Shown here: piece by piece, positions 52,592-61,654 of the stretch
Position numbering within the stretch: the first letter of the stretch is position 1
Layout of the letters: every line of letters begins with the position of its first letter
Source: Microtetraspora fusca
GTDB taxonomy: Bacteria > Actinomycetota > Actinomycetes > Streptosporangiales > Streptosporangiaceae
Reading direction: 5' to 3'
DNA length: 64,000 nucleotides
NCBI RefSeq assembly: GCF_001570365.1
Contig: NZ_BBYK01000065.1
Location: forward strand, 21,345-85,344
Program-made: the position numbers and the translations under genes
Notes under the pieces: generated by a model
Seen by the model: the letters and a program-made list of their open reading frames with translations, nothing else
What the model was told of the DNA's origin: nothing
Databases searched by the model: none

Positions 52592-53143
52592 TCAGAAGGC
52601 GGGGAGAACCGGTGGGCCGCGCCGTACGAGCGTGTGTTTGAGGACCCGGCCGGTCAGGGGCGCGGGCGCCGCCGAGAGGCGGGGGAGCGGGACGCGCGGC
52701 GGGGCGGGCGCGGCCGCCGGGGTCAGCAGGCGCAGCGCGGACGCGCCGAGCCGGCGCAGCAGGGACCACACCGCCGTCTCGCCGCGCGCCAGCCACCACC
52801 CGGTGACCAGCGTGGCGACGAGGTGGGCGGCGACCATGCCGACGTCCACGCCGAGGCGGTGCGTGTGCTGCGGCGCCGGTAGGCCGTCCGGCAGGGCGGC
52901 GCGGCCGAGCAGCAGATGCAGGAAGAGCTGCGCCGCCGCGAGGAGGCCGGTGATGGTCGCGCGCGACCGCTCGCGCCCGGCCAGCGCGGCCGAGACCGCC
53001 ATGACGGCGGCGCCGCCGACGGCGAGCGCGCCCGGCGTCGGCCCGGTCCCTCCCGCGAACCTGTGCGCGAACACGCCGAGACCCACGCAGACGACCGAGA
53101 AGGCGGCGGCGCGGGCGAGGCGCAGGGGGAGACGGGCACGCAT
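52592..53143 (-). CDS. small membrane protein linked to ycnI
   Basis: A 183-residue protein with four likely membrane helices within the first 125 residues, the first being AAAFSVVCVGLGVFAHRFAG. The loop LPAPQHTHRLGVDVGMVAAH has several histidines. The C-terminal 50 residues are proline-rich and end RRGPPVLPAF. No named family recognised; similar proteins occur next to copper genes. It lies upstream of ycnI on the same strand with a 39-bp gap, so they are probably co-transcribed. A TTG at 53152 is a weaker start than the ATG used. Confidence 0.7.
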   Translation of the reverse strand: MRARLPLRLARAAAFSVVCVGLGVFAHRFAGGTGPTPGALAVGGAAVMAVSAALAGRERSRATITGLLAAAQLFLHLLLGRAALPDGLPAPQHTHRLGVDVGMVAAHLVATLVTGWWLARGETAVWSLLRRLGASALRLLTPAAAPAPPRVPLPRLSAAPAPLTGRVLKHTLVRRGPPVLPAF

Positions 53144-53337
53144 GGCGCCCAAATGTTCTCACAGAGAGTGGCCGGGCCGTCTCTCCCCCGGAGCTTTCAT
53201 CCCGTACCCATCAGATCCACGCGGAGGGGACCTGTTTCGCGGCGAAACCCTCGTCCTGAGCGGCATGTGCCGACATACTCGGACCCGAGTGGATCGCCCG
53301 GCCGGGAATCGGCCACACCCCCCTTGGCGAGGAAACT

Positions 53338-55260
53338 GTGACGTCTCCCTCCGCACATCCCGAGGAGCCCGCTCTTCCGGAAGGTCCGCCCGCAGCGCCC
53401 GCCGAGCCCTCCACCGGGCCCTCCACCGGGCCCTCCACCGGGCCCTCCGACGGGCCCTCCGACGGGCCCCCCACCATGCGGGCCGTCGCCGTACCCGCTG
53501 CCGGAGTGGCCGTCGCCGCGTTCGCCGTGCTCGGGCTGGCCCTGTGGTTCGGCGGCGGCACACCGCGCCCGCCGATCGAGGGGCTGCCCGCCCCCGACGT
53601 GGTCACGATGGTCGGCCTTCCGGTGGCGCGCGTGCTCCACGACGCCTGCGCCGCCGCGACCGTGGGCACCTTGCTGGCCGCCCTGCTGGGACCGGAGGAG
53701 GACGCGGCCCGGATCGCCCGCCCGGCTTGGCGGTGGGCGGTCGGGTGGGCGGCGAGCGCGGCGCTCGTCGAGGTCCTCACGCTGTCGGACTTCCTGGCCA
53801 TGTCCGTGCCCGACACGCTGCGTTCCGGGGTGATGCCCACCTTCGTCCTGCACATCCCGCAGGGCCAGGCGTTCACCGTGGTCGGCGTGCTCGCCTTGGC
53901 GATCGCGCTCGGCGTGGTCGCGCCGCTCCGCGTCCGGTCTCGCGCGGTGCTCGCCGGGCTTACCGGGCTGGCGGTCGTCGCCGTGCTGCCTCCGGCGTAC
54001 GTGGGCCACTCGGCCTCGGCGACCGACCACAACCTCGCGGTCTCCAGCCTGATGCTCCACATCGGCGCGGTGACGCTGTGGGTCGGCGGCCTGTACGGCG
54101 TGGCCGTGCGGCTGCGCGGGCCGGTGCTCGCGGTGCGGAGGTTCAGCGCCCTCGCGTTGTGGTGCTTCGCCGCCGCGGGGTTCTCGGGCCTGGTCAACGC
54201 GTGGATCCGCCTGGGAGACCCTGGTCGGCTCCTCGACTCGCGGTACGGCCTGCTCGTGCTCGCCAAGATCGCGGCACTTGGCGCGCTCGGCTGGTTCGGG
54301 TGGCGGCACCGCCGCGCGACCATCGCCGTCCTGGAGCGCGGCGGCGGCTCGCGGCCCTTCCTCCGGTTGGCGGCGGGGGAGATCGGCGTGATGGCCGCGA
54401 CGCTCGGCCTGGCCGTGGCGCTGTCGCGGACCGCGCCACCGCAGGGGGAGGGCGGCCTGGCGCACCAGCACGAGCTGCTCGGCTACGTCGTCGCGCCGCT
54501 CACCTCCGGACGGCTCCTGACCGTGGTCCGGCCGGATCCGATCGCGCTCTTCGCGGTCGGGGGAGCGCTGGCCGCCTACCTCGTCGCGCAATGGCGGTCC
54601 GGCGGGCCGTGGCCCGCGGGGCCGACCCTGGCCTGGGCGGCCGGCTCCCTGGTCCTGCTGTACGCCCTGGTGGGCGGTGTGGCCGCCTACGGGCCGGCCG
54701 TCTTCTCCGCGCACGCGGCGCAGTACGCGCTGGCGGGGACGGCGGCCCCCGCCCTGCTCGCCCTGGGCGCCCCGATCTCGCTCCGCCTCGGGGCCGTCCC
54801 CGGGCCGCTGTCCCATCCGGCGGCGGCGCTGGTGTGCTACGCGCTGCCGTACCCGCTGCTGTACCTGACCGGGCTGTTCGACCTCGCCCAGTCGAGCCTC
54901 GCCGTACGGCTGGCGGTGCTGGCGGTCCTCGTGACGACCGGCACGCTGTTCTTCGCGGTCGCCCTGGGCGTCGATCCGCTGCCGCGGGCCATCCGGGTGG
55001 CCGTGCGGATCCGGATGCTGCTCGGCGCCGCCGCCGTACAGGTCTGGGTCGCCCTGCTCCTGCTCACCGGTCCGCCGCAGGGGTGGGGCTGGTACGCCGT
55101 GCTGGCGCTGCCCTGGGCGCCGGACCGCGACGCCGATCAGCGGCTCGGCGCGCTGCTCGGCCCGGGGATCTCCCTGTCGGCGATCGTCCTGGTCCTGGCG
55201 CTGCTGGCGGGCCGGAGCCGGGCCGCCCGCCGCCGTCTCGCGGATCCACGGTTCGGCTGA
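53338..55260 (+). CDS. CopD-CtaG fusion: copper import / cytochrome oxidase assembly membrane protein
   Basis: A 640-residue membrane protein. After a repetitive Pro/Ser/Gly N-terminus, residues about 45-370 form a CopD domain (VGHSASATDHNLAVSSLMLH and GAVTLWVGGLYGVAVRLRGP). Residues about 385-640 form a caa3-type CtaG domain (GLAHQHELLGYVVAPLTSGR, VFSAHAAQYALAGTAAPALL, GAPISLRLGA). CopD takes up copper and CtaG delivers it to cytochrome oxidase. GTG follows GAGGAAAC. It is divergent from the ycnI unit, giving a compact copper module. Confidence 0.92.
   Translation: MTSPSAHPEEPALPEGPPAAPAEPSTGPSTGPSTGPSDGPSDGPPTMRAVAVPAAGVAVAAFAVLGLALWFGGGTPRPPIEGLPAPDVVTMVGLPVARVLHDACAAATVGTLLAALLGPEEDAARIARPAWRWAVGWAASAALVEVLTLSDFLAMSVPDTLRSGVMPTFVLHIPQGQAFTVVGVLALAIALGVVAPLRVRSRAVLAGLTGLAVVAVLPPAYVGHSASATDHNLAVSSLMLHIGAVTLWVGGLYGVAVRLRGPVLAVRRFSALALWCFAAAGFSGLVNAWIRLGDPGRLLDSRYGLLVLAKIAALGALGWFGWRHRRATIAVLERGGGSRPFLRLAAGEIGVMAATLGLAVALSRTAPPQGEGGLAHQHELLGYVVAPLTSGRLLTVVRPDPIALFAVGGALAAYLVAQWRSGGPWPAGPTLAWAAGSLVLLYALVGGVAAYGPAVFSAHAAQYALAGTAAPALLALGAPISLRLGAVPGPLSHPAAALVCYALPYPLLYLTGLFDLAQSSLAVRLAVLAVLVTTGTLFFAVALGVDPLPRAIRVAVRIRMLLGAAAVQVWVALLLLTGPPQGWGWYAVLALPWAPDRDADQRLGALLGPGISLSAIVLVLALLAGRSRAARRRLADPRFG
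53407..53466 (+). repeat. five tandem 12-bp repeats in the CopD gene
   Basis: Three copies of CCCTCCACCGGG are followed by two of CCCTCCGACGGG, encoding Pro-Ser-Thr-Gly and Pro-Ser-Asp-Gly units in the N-terminal cytoplasmic tail. The repeat length keeps the frame, so copy number could change without breaking the gene. Confidence 0.9.
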
Positions 55261-55284
55261 TCCCGCCGCCCGTAGACTGCTGAA

Positions 55285-55299
55285 CCCCGCACGGCGGGG
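55285..55299. terminator. short terminator after the CopD-CtaG gene
   Basis: CCCCGC and GCGGGG pair around ACG, followed by ATTTATG. It begins 24 bases after the stop codon and separates the copper gene from the LanC-like gene. Confidence 0.55.
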
Positions 55300-55362
55300 A
55301 TTTATGACTATCCTGGTAGGGATTCATCAGAATGGTCGCCGTCGCGAGAGGATGGTGCGCCA

Positions 55363-56700
55363 GTGAGCCCAGGGCCGCGCGCCGAGACGCCGATCACCGC
55401 CGCCATCATGGCGGCGCGCTGGGTGAGGTCGGCCGCGGTCGACCACGGGCGCGGCCCCGAGCGGGGCCGGCACTGGGAGCCGAACCCGGATCCGCACGGG
55501 CGCTCCGCCATGGCCGGCGACCGGTTCTCGCTGTACTCGGGCGCCGCCGGGATCGTCCTCTTCTTCCTCGAACTCGCCGCCGCGACCGGCCACGAGGAAT
55601 ACCTGGAGGACGCCCGTGCCGGCGCCCGCCACCTGGCCGCCAACTGGCGCGGCCTGTCCGACCTCTCCCTCCACCACGGGCTCGCGGGCGTGGTCTTCGC
55701 CCTCGCCGAGGCCGGGTGGGCGACCGGCGACGACCGGCTGTGCGAGGCGGCGCGGGCGGGCGCCGACCACCTCGCCCGTGCCGTACGCCCGATGGACGGG
55801 GGCGTCGGATGGACCGGCGACCCGGCGCAGCGCGGCGACGGCGGCATCGTCCTCGGGCTGCTGCACGCGGCGGGGATGCTCGGCGTGCCGCTGTACGAGG
55901 AGATCGCCGTGGCGGCGGGCGAGCGCATCGCCGGGATGGCGGTGCCGGGGCACCGGTTCGGCGGCGACTCCTGCCCGGACCTGCCCACCGACGCCGTCAC
56001 CCCCGGGTTCCTGTCCGGCACCGCGGGGACCGCGTTCCTGCTGGCCCGCCTGTACGGCCTCACCGGCGAGGAGCGCTTCCTCGTCGCCGCGCGCAGGGGA
56101 GCCGACTTCGTCCGCGCCGTCAGCCTGGTCACCGAGAGGTGCGCACTCGTGCCGCACCACGTCCCGCAGGGGCGCGCCCTGCACTACCTCGGCTTCTGCT
56201 CGGGGTCGGCGGGCGTGGCCCGGATGTTCTACGAGCTGCACCGCGTGACGGGGGACCCCGGTGACCTCGACTGGGTCGAACGGCTGGCGCACGGCGTGGT
56301 CCAGAGCGGCGTGCCGGGACGGCAGACCGCCGGGTACTGGAACGTGGCCTGCCAGTGCTGCGGCACGGCGGGGCTCGTGGAGCTGTTCGTCGGCCTGTGG
56401 GCGGCCACGGGACGCGACGCGCACCTCGAGTTCGCCCGGTCACTCGCCGGCAACCTCGTCGCCCGCGCCACCGGGCACGACGGGCGGGGCTACCGGTGGT
56501 ACCAGGCGTACCGGCGGCTGCGGCCCTGGGAGGTGACCGCCGACACCGGCTACATGGTCGGCGCGGCCGGGATCGGCGCCGCGCTGCTGCACCTGGACGC
56601 GGCGGGACGGGCGAGCGAGCCCCGCCGCCTCGTCATGCCGCCGGACAACCCGTTCCCCGCGATCCCCGTGCCCGCCGCGCTGCTGCGCGACCCGCCCTGA
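55363..56700 (+). CDS. LanC-like cyclase-fold protein
   Basis: A 445-residue alpha-toroid protein. Repeated motifs such as FSLYSGAAGIVLFFLELAAA, LHHGLAGVVFALAEAG and FLSGTAGTAFLLARLYG are LanC helices. The zinc site is altered: Cys279 (GFCSGSAGV) and Cys332 fit the usual cysteines, but the third ligand is Cys333 (CQCCGTAGL) where LanC has His in CHG. LanC enzymes make lanthionine rings in lantibiotics; standalone relatives add glutathione or have unknown roles. No precursor peptide or dehydratase gene is nearby, so a lantibiotic role is unlikely. Confidence 0.85.
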   Translation: MSPGPRAETPITAAIMAARWVRSAAVDHGRGPERGRHWEPNPDPHGRSAMAGDRFSLYSGAAGIVLFFLELAAATGHEEYLEDARAGARHLAANWRGLSDLSLHHGLAGVVFALAEAGWATGDDRLCEAARAGADHLARAVRPMDGGVGWTGDPAQRGDGGIVLGLLHAAGMLGVPLYEEIAVAAGERIAGMAVPGHRFGGDSCPDLPTDAVTPGFLSGTAGTAFLLARLYGLTGEERFLVAARRGADFVRAVSLVTERCALVPHHVPQGRALHYLGFCSGSAGVARMFYELHRVTGDPGDLDWVERLAHGVVQSGVPGRQTAGYWNVACQCCGTAGLVELFVGLWAATGRDAHLEFARSLAGNLVARATGHDGRGYRWYQAYRRLRPWEVTADTGYMVGAAGIGAALLHLDAAGRASEPRRLVMPPDNPFPAIPVPAALLRDPP

Positions 56701-56703
56701 GCG

Positions 56704-58983
56704 TCACCGCCGGCGCCGCCGGCCCTTCAGCGCGGCGGCGACGCGGGCGAACACCCGGTCCCACTCCGAGCCGAACGGGTTCTCCTGCACCAGGTAGGTC
56801 CAGGTCGCGGTCGGACGGGCCAGCCCCTGCCCGGCCAGGTCGCGGGTGACGTCCACGCTCTCGAACGTCTCCTTCGACCGCCGCCCGATCTCGTCGAGCA
56901 GCTGCCGGTACGCGGGGACCGCCTCGCGGTTGAACTCGTCGAGCGGGTTCAGCCGCCCCAGCGCCCGCAGGTGGATGCCCTCGCGGACGTCCGCCATGTG
57001 CGCGAGGTGCTCGGCCCAGCAGCGGTCCAGGTGGAAGAGCACGATCTGGCGGCCGGCCCGCTCGACGGCCGCCTCCCCGGCGGACTCGCGCAGCTCGGCG
57101 TACCGCTCGGGGCAGGCGTCCTCCAGCGCGCGGGCGCCCGCGTCCCCGTGCAGGATCCGGTCGCGCCGTTCGAGCAGCTCGGCCCGCTGCCGTTCGAGCA
57201 GCCGCGTGTAGCGCCACGTGTTGCGGTGGATCTCCAGGTTGACGCCCTCGGCGACCCGCTGCGCGTGCCCCACCGTCCAGGCGGCCTGCGGATTCCGTAC
57301 GACGCCGTCCGGGTCGGCGTCGGGCAGCGGGGCGTCCGGAGCGTACGCGGTGAGCAGGGCGTCCTCGCCGCTCACGAAGAACACCGAGCCGCCGGGGTCG
57401 CCCTGCCGTCCGGCGCGGCCCCGGAGCTGGTCGTCGAGGCGGCTGCTGTCGTGGCGGCCGGTGCCGATCACGTACAGGCCGCCGAGCCGCCTGACCGCCT
57501 CCTCGGCGTCGTCGCCGTCCTCCTCCGCGGCGCCGCCGAGGCGGATGTCGGTGCCGCGCCCGGCCATCTGCGTGGACACGGTGATCGCGCCGCGCGCCCC
57601 GGCCCGCGCGATGATCGCCGCCTCCTCGGCGTCGTTCTTGGCGTTGAGGACGACGGGCGTGAGGCCCCGGGCGCGCAGCCGGAGATCGAGGCGCTCGGAC
57701 TCGGCGACATCCAGGGTGCCGACCAGGACCGGACGGCCGGCGGCGTGCTGGGCGGCGACCTCCTCGACGACGGCGGCGACCTTGTCGTCGGCGGTGGCGA
57801 AGATCCGGTCGGGCTCGTCCACGCGAACACAGGGCCGGTTGGGCGGGATGACCGCCACTTCCAGGTTGTAGAACTCGCGGAGCTGCTCGCCGACGGCCAC
57901 CGCCGTCCCCGTCATGCCGCATATTTCGGGATAGCGGGTAAGGAGGCCCTGGATCGTGATGGAGTCGAGGATCTCCCCGGTCTCCGACGGCGCGAGCCGC
58001 TCCTTGGCCTCGACGGCGGCCTGCAGGCCGTCCGGCCAGCGCTGCAGCAGTGCGACCCGGCCGCGCGACGGGTTGATCAGGTGGACCCGGCCGTCCCTGA
58101 CGATGTAGTCCACGTCCCGGGTGAGCAGCGCGTGCGCGTGCAGCGCCAGGTTGACCTCGGCCACCGTGCCGGGGTGGTCGTAGAGGGAGATGCCGAGCGC
58201 CTTCTCGACCGTGTCGGTGCCCTTGGCGGTGAGGAAGACGTTGCGCCCCTCGTCGTCGACCTCGAAGTGGTAGCCCCGCGACAGCCGCCGGACCAGCGTC
58301 GCCATCTCGGGCGCCGCGCGGCCCGGGTCGGCCGCCCCGGCCAGGATCAGCGGCACCCGGGCCTCGTCCACCAGCACCGAGTCGGCCTCGTCAACCAGCG
58401 CGACCTCCGGCGCCGGGACCAGCAGGTCGGCCGGGTCGGTCCGCAGCCGGTCGCGCAGCACGTCGAACCCCAGCTCGCTGACCGCCGCGTACGTCACGTC
58501 CCTTGAGTAGGCCGCGCGCCGCTCCTCGGGCGTGGAGCCTTGCCCGATCCAGCCGACGGTGAGGCCGAGGGCCTGATAGAGCGGCGCCATCCACTCGGCG
58601 TCCCGCCGGGCGAGGTAGTCGTTGACCGAGATCACGTGGACCCGCCTGCCGCGCAGCGCGAACCCGGCGGCGGCGAGCGCCCCCGACAGGGTCTTGCCCT
58701 CGCCGGTGGCCATCTCGGCGACGTGCCCGTGGAGCAGCGCGAGCGTCCCCACGAGCTGCACGTCGTACGGCCGCTGCCCCAGGGTCCGCACGGCCGCCTC
58801 GCGCACCACCGCGCAGAACTCGGCGCTGCCGACGGCGGCCTCCGCCGGAGGGAGCAGCTCGGGCCGTGCCCGTACCTCGGGCTCCAGCCGGGCGGCCTCG
58901 GCGACGGTCGCCTGGAACCGGGCCAGGTCCACGCTTCCCGGCTTGTCCAGGAGGCGTCTGATCATCTGCGGCACCCAGGCCAT
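56704..58983 (-). CDS. secA2: accessory SecA-like preprotein translocase ATPase (SecA2 type)
   Basis: A 759-residue DEAD-like ATPase. Walker A is MATGEGKT (residues 91-98), with [18 protein letters not shown] and the DEAD box in [12 protein letters not shown]. The second motor half has [32 protein letters not shown] and [14 protein letters not shown] scaffold domain follows ([20 protein letters not shown]). It ends in GRRRRR with no SecB-type zinc motif, and is shorter than SecA1, as SecA2 proteins are. ATG 58983 follows GGAG. It should export a subset of proteins with the SecYEG channel. Confidence 0.88.
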   Translation of the reverse strand: MAWVPQMIRRLLDKPGSVDLARFQATVAEAARLEPEVRARPELLPPAEAAVGSAEFCAVVREAAVRTLGQRPYDVQLVGTLALLHGHVAEMATGEGKTLSGALAAAGFALRGRRVHVISVNDYLARRDAEWMAPLYQALGLTVGWIGQGSTPEERRAAYSRDVTYAAVSELGFDVLRDRLRTDPADLLVPAPEVALVDEADSVLVDEARVPLILAGAADPGRAAPEMATLVRRLSRGYHFEVDDEGRNVFLTAKGTDTVEKALGISLYDHPGTVAEVNLALHAHALLTRDVDYIVRDGRVHLINPSRGRVALLQRWPDGLQAAVEAKERLAPSETGEILDSITIQGLLTRYPEICGMTGTAVAVGEQLREFYNLEVAVIPPNRPCVRVDEPDRIFATADDKVAAVVEEVAAQHAAGRPVLVGTLDVAESERLDLRLRARGLTPVVLNAKNDAEEAAIIARAGARGAITVSTQMAGRGTDIRLGGAAEEDGDDAEEAVRRLGGLYVIGTGRHDSSRLDDQLRGRAGRQGDPGGSVFFVSGEDALLTAYAPDAPLPDADPDGVVRNPQAAWTVGHAQRVAEGVNLEIHRNTWRYTRLLERQRAELLERRDRILHGDAGARALEDACPERYAELRESAGEAAVERAGRQIVLFHLDRCWAEHLAHMADVREGIHLRALGRLNPLDEFNREAVPAYRQLLDEIGRRSKETFESVDVTRDLAGQGLARPTATWTYLVQENPFGSEWDRVFARVAAALKGRRRRR

Positions 58984-59116
58984 GCCCGCTCCAAGGAGTC
59001 GTTTGCCGGACTGGGTTTCGTCTGTCCGGTTCCCCGAGCCATTCAAGCTCAACGATCTTTTGAGTGCGAAATATTCATGACACGACCTGACAGGTATGGA
59101 GGGCAAGGTAGGGCTC

Positions 59117-59473
59117 ATGACGACCATCGCGAAACTGATCGCCTTCACCATCGACTGCGCCGAGCCGAAGCGGCTCGCCGAGTTCTATTCCCAGATCACC
59201 GGCTTCGAGGTCCAGTACGCCGAGGAGGAGTACGCCGGGATCGGGGACGGCACCACCACCATCTACTTCCAGCGGGTGCCCGAGCGCAGGCCCGGCTCCT
59301 GGCCCGGCCCGGACAAGCAGTTCCACCTCGACTTCCGCGTCCCCGATGTGGCGAAGGCGGTGGAGGAGTACCTGGAGCTGGGGGCGACCAAGCCGGAGTT
59401 CCAGCCGGGTGACTGGGTCGTCCTGGCCGACCCCGAGGGCCACCTGTTCTGCGTTTGCCCTGAAAGATCGTGA
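59117..59473 (+). CDS. VOC-family (glyoxalase/bleomycin-resistance fold) protein
   Basis: A 118-residue single VOC domain. Features are [26 protein letters not shown]-like loop residues ([15 protein letters not shown]), [20 protein letters not shown] and the metal-site end [13 protein letters not shown]. His in FHLDF and Glu in DPEGH are expected metal ligands. Members include dioxygenases, epimerases and drug-binding proteins; function here is unknown. ATG follows AGGTAGGG. It is divergent from secA2 and has no clear operon partner. Confidence 0.88.
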   Translation: MTTIAKLIAFTIDCAEPKRLAEFYSQITGFEVQYAEEEYAGIGDGTTTIYFQRVPERRPGSWPGPDKQFHLDFRVPDVAKAVEEYLELGATKPEFQPGDWVVLADPEGHLFCVCPERS

Positions 59474-59557
59474 TTTCGACCGCGTCAGTGATGGGGACAG
59501 TTGATTTTGTCCCTAAGCTGACGTGGTGAGATCCCACGGTGAACGATTCCCCGGCCG

Positions 59558-60433
59558 GTGCCCATGATCTGGGTGGGTGTGGTCATCGCCCTGGTCGGCG
59601 CGCTCGGATACGCGCTGGGCGCGGCCCTGCAGCAGTTCGAGGCCGTTCGTGACGGCGCCACCCTCCAGTTGGTCAAGCGGCCGCGCTGGTGGATCGGCGG
59701 GATCATCGGCTTCATCGGGGCCAGCCTGCACGCGGTGGCGCTGAGCATGGCGCCGCTGGTCGCCGTGCAACCGGTCAGCGTCGCCACGCTGGTCTTCGCG
59801 GTGCCGCTCGCCGCCATGCTGCACGGCCGCCGGCCGCATCGGGCCGAGATCCTCGGCTCCGTCGCGGTGGCGGCCGGGCTGCTCGGCCTGATGCTGCTGG
59901 TGCCGGCGCACAACGTCACGCCGTCGCTCTCCGACCGGGACGCCCTCGGCCTGATCGGGTGCATCGCCGTGATCGTCGCGGTGAGCTTCGGTGTGGCGCG
60001 GTTCCTGCGCGGGCCGGGCAAGGCCCTGGCGATGGCGGTCGGGGCCGGGTCGGTCACCGCCACCGTGTCCACGTTCGTCCGCGTCGTCGGCGGCGGCCTG
60101 CACGGCGACCTGTCCAAGCTGCTGCACTGGTTCACCCTGGCCATCCCCGTGCTGCTCATCTGCGCCGTGGTCCTGCTGCAGAAGTCGTACGCCGTGGGCT
60201 ACTTCGGCATCGCGTACGCCGGGGTGCAGGTGGTCGACCCGATCACGTCCGTGCTCGCGGGCGCGATCCTCCTCGGTGAGTCGCTGCCGGCCGGCGCCGG
60301 ACAGGTGATCCCGGCCCTGCTGGCGGCGGCCGTGCTCATCGGTGGCACGATCACCCTGGGCCGGCTGGCGCCGGACCACTCCACCAAGCCGGCCGCGGCC
60401 CCCGTTCCGGTCACGCCGGCGGCCACCAGTTGA
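59558..60433 (+). CDS. DMT-superfamily membrane transporter
   Basis: A 291-residue protein with nine or ten membrane helices. The first is VGVVIALVGALGYALGAALQ. APLVAVQPVSVATLVFAVPL and YFGIAYAGVQVVDPITSVLA are characteristic of DMT/EamA-like transporters of the DUF6/NIPA-like group found in actinobacteria. Substrate unknown. Start is GTG 59558 or ATG 59564; no clear ribosome site distinguishes them. Its 3' end overlaps the convergent monooxygenase gene by 23 bp. Confidence 0.8.
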   Translation: MPMIWVGVVIALVGALGYALGAALQQFEAVRDGATLQLVKRPRWWIGGIIGFIGASLHAVALSMAPLVAVQPVSVATLVFAVPLAAMLHGRRPHRAEILGSVAVAAGLLGLMLLVPAHNVTPSLSDRDALGLIGCIAVIVAVSFGVARFLRGPGKALAMAVGAGSVTATVSTFVRVVGGGLHGDLSKLLHWFTLAIPVLLICAVVLLQKSYAVGYFGIAYAGVQVVDPITSVLAGAILLGESLPAGAGQVIPALLAAAVLIGGTITLGRLAPDHSTKPAAAPVPVTPAATS

Positions 60434-61571
60434 ACGCCGCGTCCGCCTGCCGCAGGGCGGCGGTGGGCCCGGCCAGTCCCGCGAGGGACATCACCCCGTC
60501 GCGCACGGCGACGGCGAGCGGGTTCGACCACCGGGTCAGCCGGTTGATCGCGGCGGAGCGCCGTACGATCGCGGTGGTCCTGGGCAGCCGGTCGCGGGTG
60601 TAGGCGGCGAGGCCGCGCTCGACGGAGCCGCCCGCGCTCACGTGGTGCGCCAGGGTCACCGCGTCCTCGATCGCCTGGCAGGCCCCCTGGCCCAGGTTCG
60701 GTGTCATCGAGTGGGCGGCGTCGCCGAGCAGCGCGACCCGGCCCCGATGGAACGCGGGGAGCGGCGTGTCCATGAAGAAGACGTCGCTGCGGATCACCCG
60801 CGCCGGATCGGCGCGCTCCACCAACGCGGGGATCGGGGCGTGCCAGGTCCCGAACCGCCGCAGCAGCTCGGCCTTCTCCTCCGCCGGGTCCGCGTGGCCC
60901 GTCCCGGACGGGACGGTCGCGGTGGCGTAGCAGTACACCTCGTCGCCGGCCAGCGGCATGACGCCGAAGACCTGGCCGCGCCCCCACGACTCCGCCCCGG
61001 TGAGCGCTCCTGCCGCGATCCCGCGCCCGGAGACGACGAACCGCCAGGCCGTCGTGCCCGAGTACACCGGGTCCGGGTGTCCGGGGAAGAGAACGCGGCG
61101 GACCGCCGAGCGGATGCCGTCGGCGGCGACGACGAGGTCCGCGCGCAGCTCGCCCGCGTCGGTGCTCACCCGGCCCGAGGAGGCGTCCACGTCGTGGACG
61201 GCGGTGTTCAGGCGCAGCGCGCCGGACGGGAGCAGGCCGGCGAGCAGTTCCACGACCGTCGCGCGCTGCAGCAGCACGATCGGGTCGCCGAACCGCGCCT
61301 GGGCGGCCTCGACGCTGGTGCGGGACAGCCAGCCGCCGGAGGCGCGGCGTACGCCGGCGACGCCCTGCAGCGCCGCGCGCTCGCGCACCCGGTCGCCGAT
61401 GCCGATCGTGTCCAGCGCCCGCAGCGCGTTGGGCGCGATCGCCAGGCCGGCGCCGACGGGCTCGATCGAGGGCACCCGCTCGCACACCGTCACCGTCCAG
61501 CCCCGCCCGGCCAGGGCGGCCGCCGCCGTCAGCCCGCCGATCCCCGCACCGATCACCAACGCATCGCCCAT
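60411..61571 (-). CDS. FAD-dependent monooxygenase (salicylate hydroxylase-like)
   Basis: A 386-residue class A flavoprotein monooxygenase. Motifs are VIGAGIGGLTAAAALAGRGW for FAD, ADLVVAADGIRSAVRRVLFP (the DG motif binding NAD(P)H) and VALLGDAAHSMTPNLGQGAC. The LGQGA form places it with salicylate/3-hydroxybenzoate and zeaxanthin epoxidase relatives. The ATG is 17 bases from the first of three TetR operators in the gap to the divergent tetR gene, so expression is probably induced when the regulator binds a small aromatic or hydrophobic ligand. Confidence 0.9.
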   Translation of the reverse strand: MGDALVIGAGIGGLTAAAALAGRGWTVTVCERVPSIEPVGAGLAIAPNALRALDTIGIGDRVRERAALQGVAGVRRASGGWLSRTSVEAAQARFGDPIVLLQRATVVELLAGLLPSGALRLNTAVHDVDASSGRVSTDAGELRADLVVAADGIRSAVRRVLFPGHPDPVYSGTTAWRFVVSGRGIAAGALTGAESWGRGQVFGVMPLAGDEVYCYATATVPSGTGHADPAEEKAELLRRFGTWHAPIPALVERADPARVIRSDVFFMDTPLPAFHRGRVALLGDAAHSMTPNLGQGACQAIEDAVTLAHHVSAGGSVERGLAAYTRDRLPRTTAIVRRSAAINRLTRWSNPLAVAVRDGVMSLAGLAGPTAALRQADAAFNWWPPA

Positions 61572-61588
61572 GACGACCTCCGTCGCTC

Positions 61589-61646
61589 ACTACATCTGTA
61601 GTCCGAACCATACTACGGCTGTAGTGAGGGCGACTACGGCTGTAGT
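61589..61646. promoter_or_regulatory. three tandem TetR operators
   Basis: ACTACATCTGTAGT at 61589-61602, and ACTACGGCTGTAGT twice, at 61612-61625 and 61633-61646. Each is an inverted repeat ACTAC/GTAGT with the same centre spacing. Spacings of 23 and 21 bp put them on one face of the helix, about two turns apart. They lie between the monooxygenase and the tetR gene. TAGTAT inside the third copy could be the tetR -10 box. Confidence 0.85.
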
Positions 61647-61654
61647 ATCCACGC

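Noticed and set aside
53407..53466. Short tandem repeats as a CRISPR array
   Set aside because: Repeats are directly adjacent 12-mers without spacers, in frame inside the CopD gene. No cas genes anywhere in the window.
55363..56700. A lanthipeptide biosynthetic cluster
   Set aside because: No precursor peptide, dehydratase, protease or exporter gene near the LanC-like protein; neighbours are copper and secretion genes.
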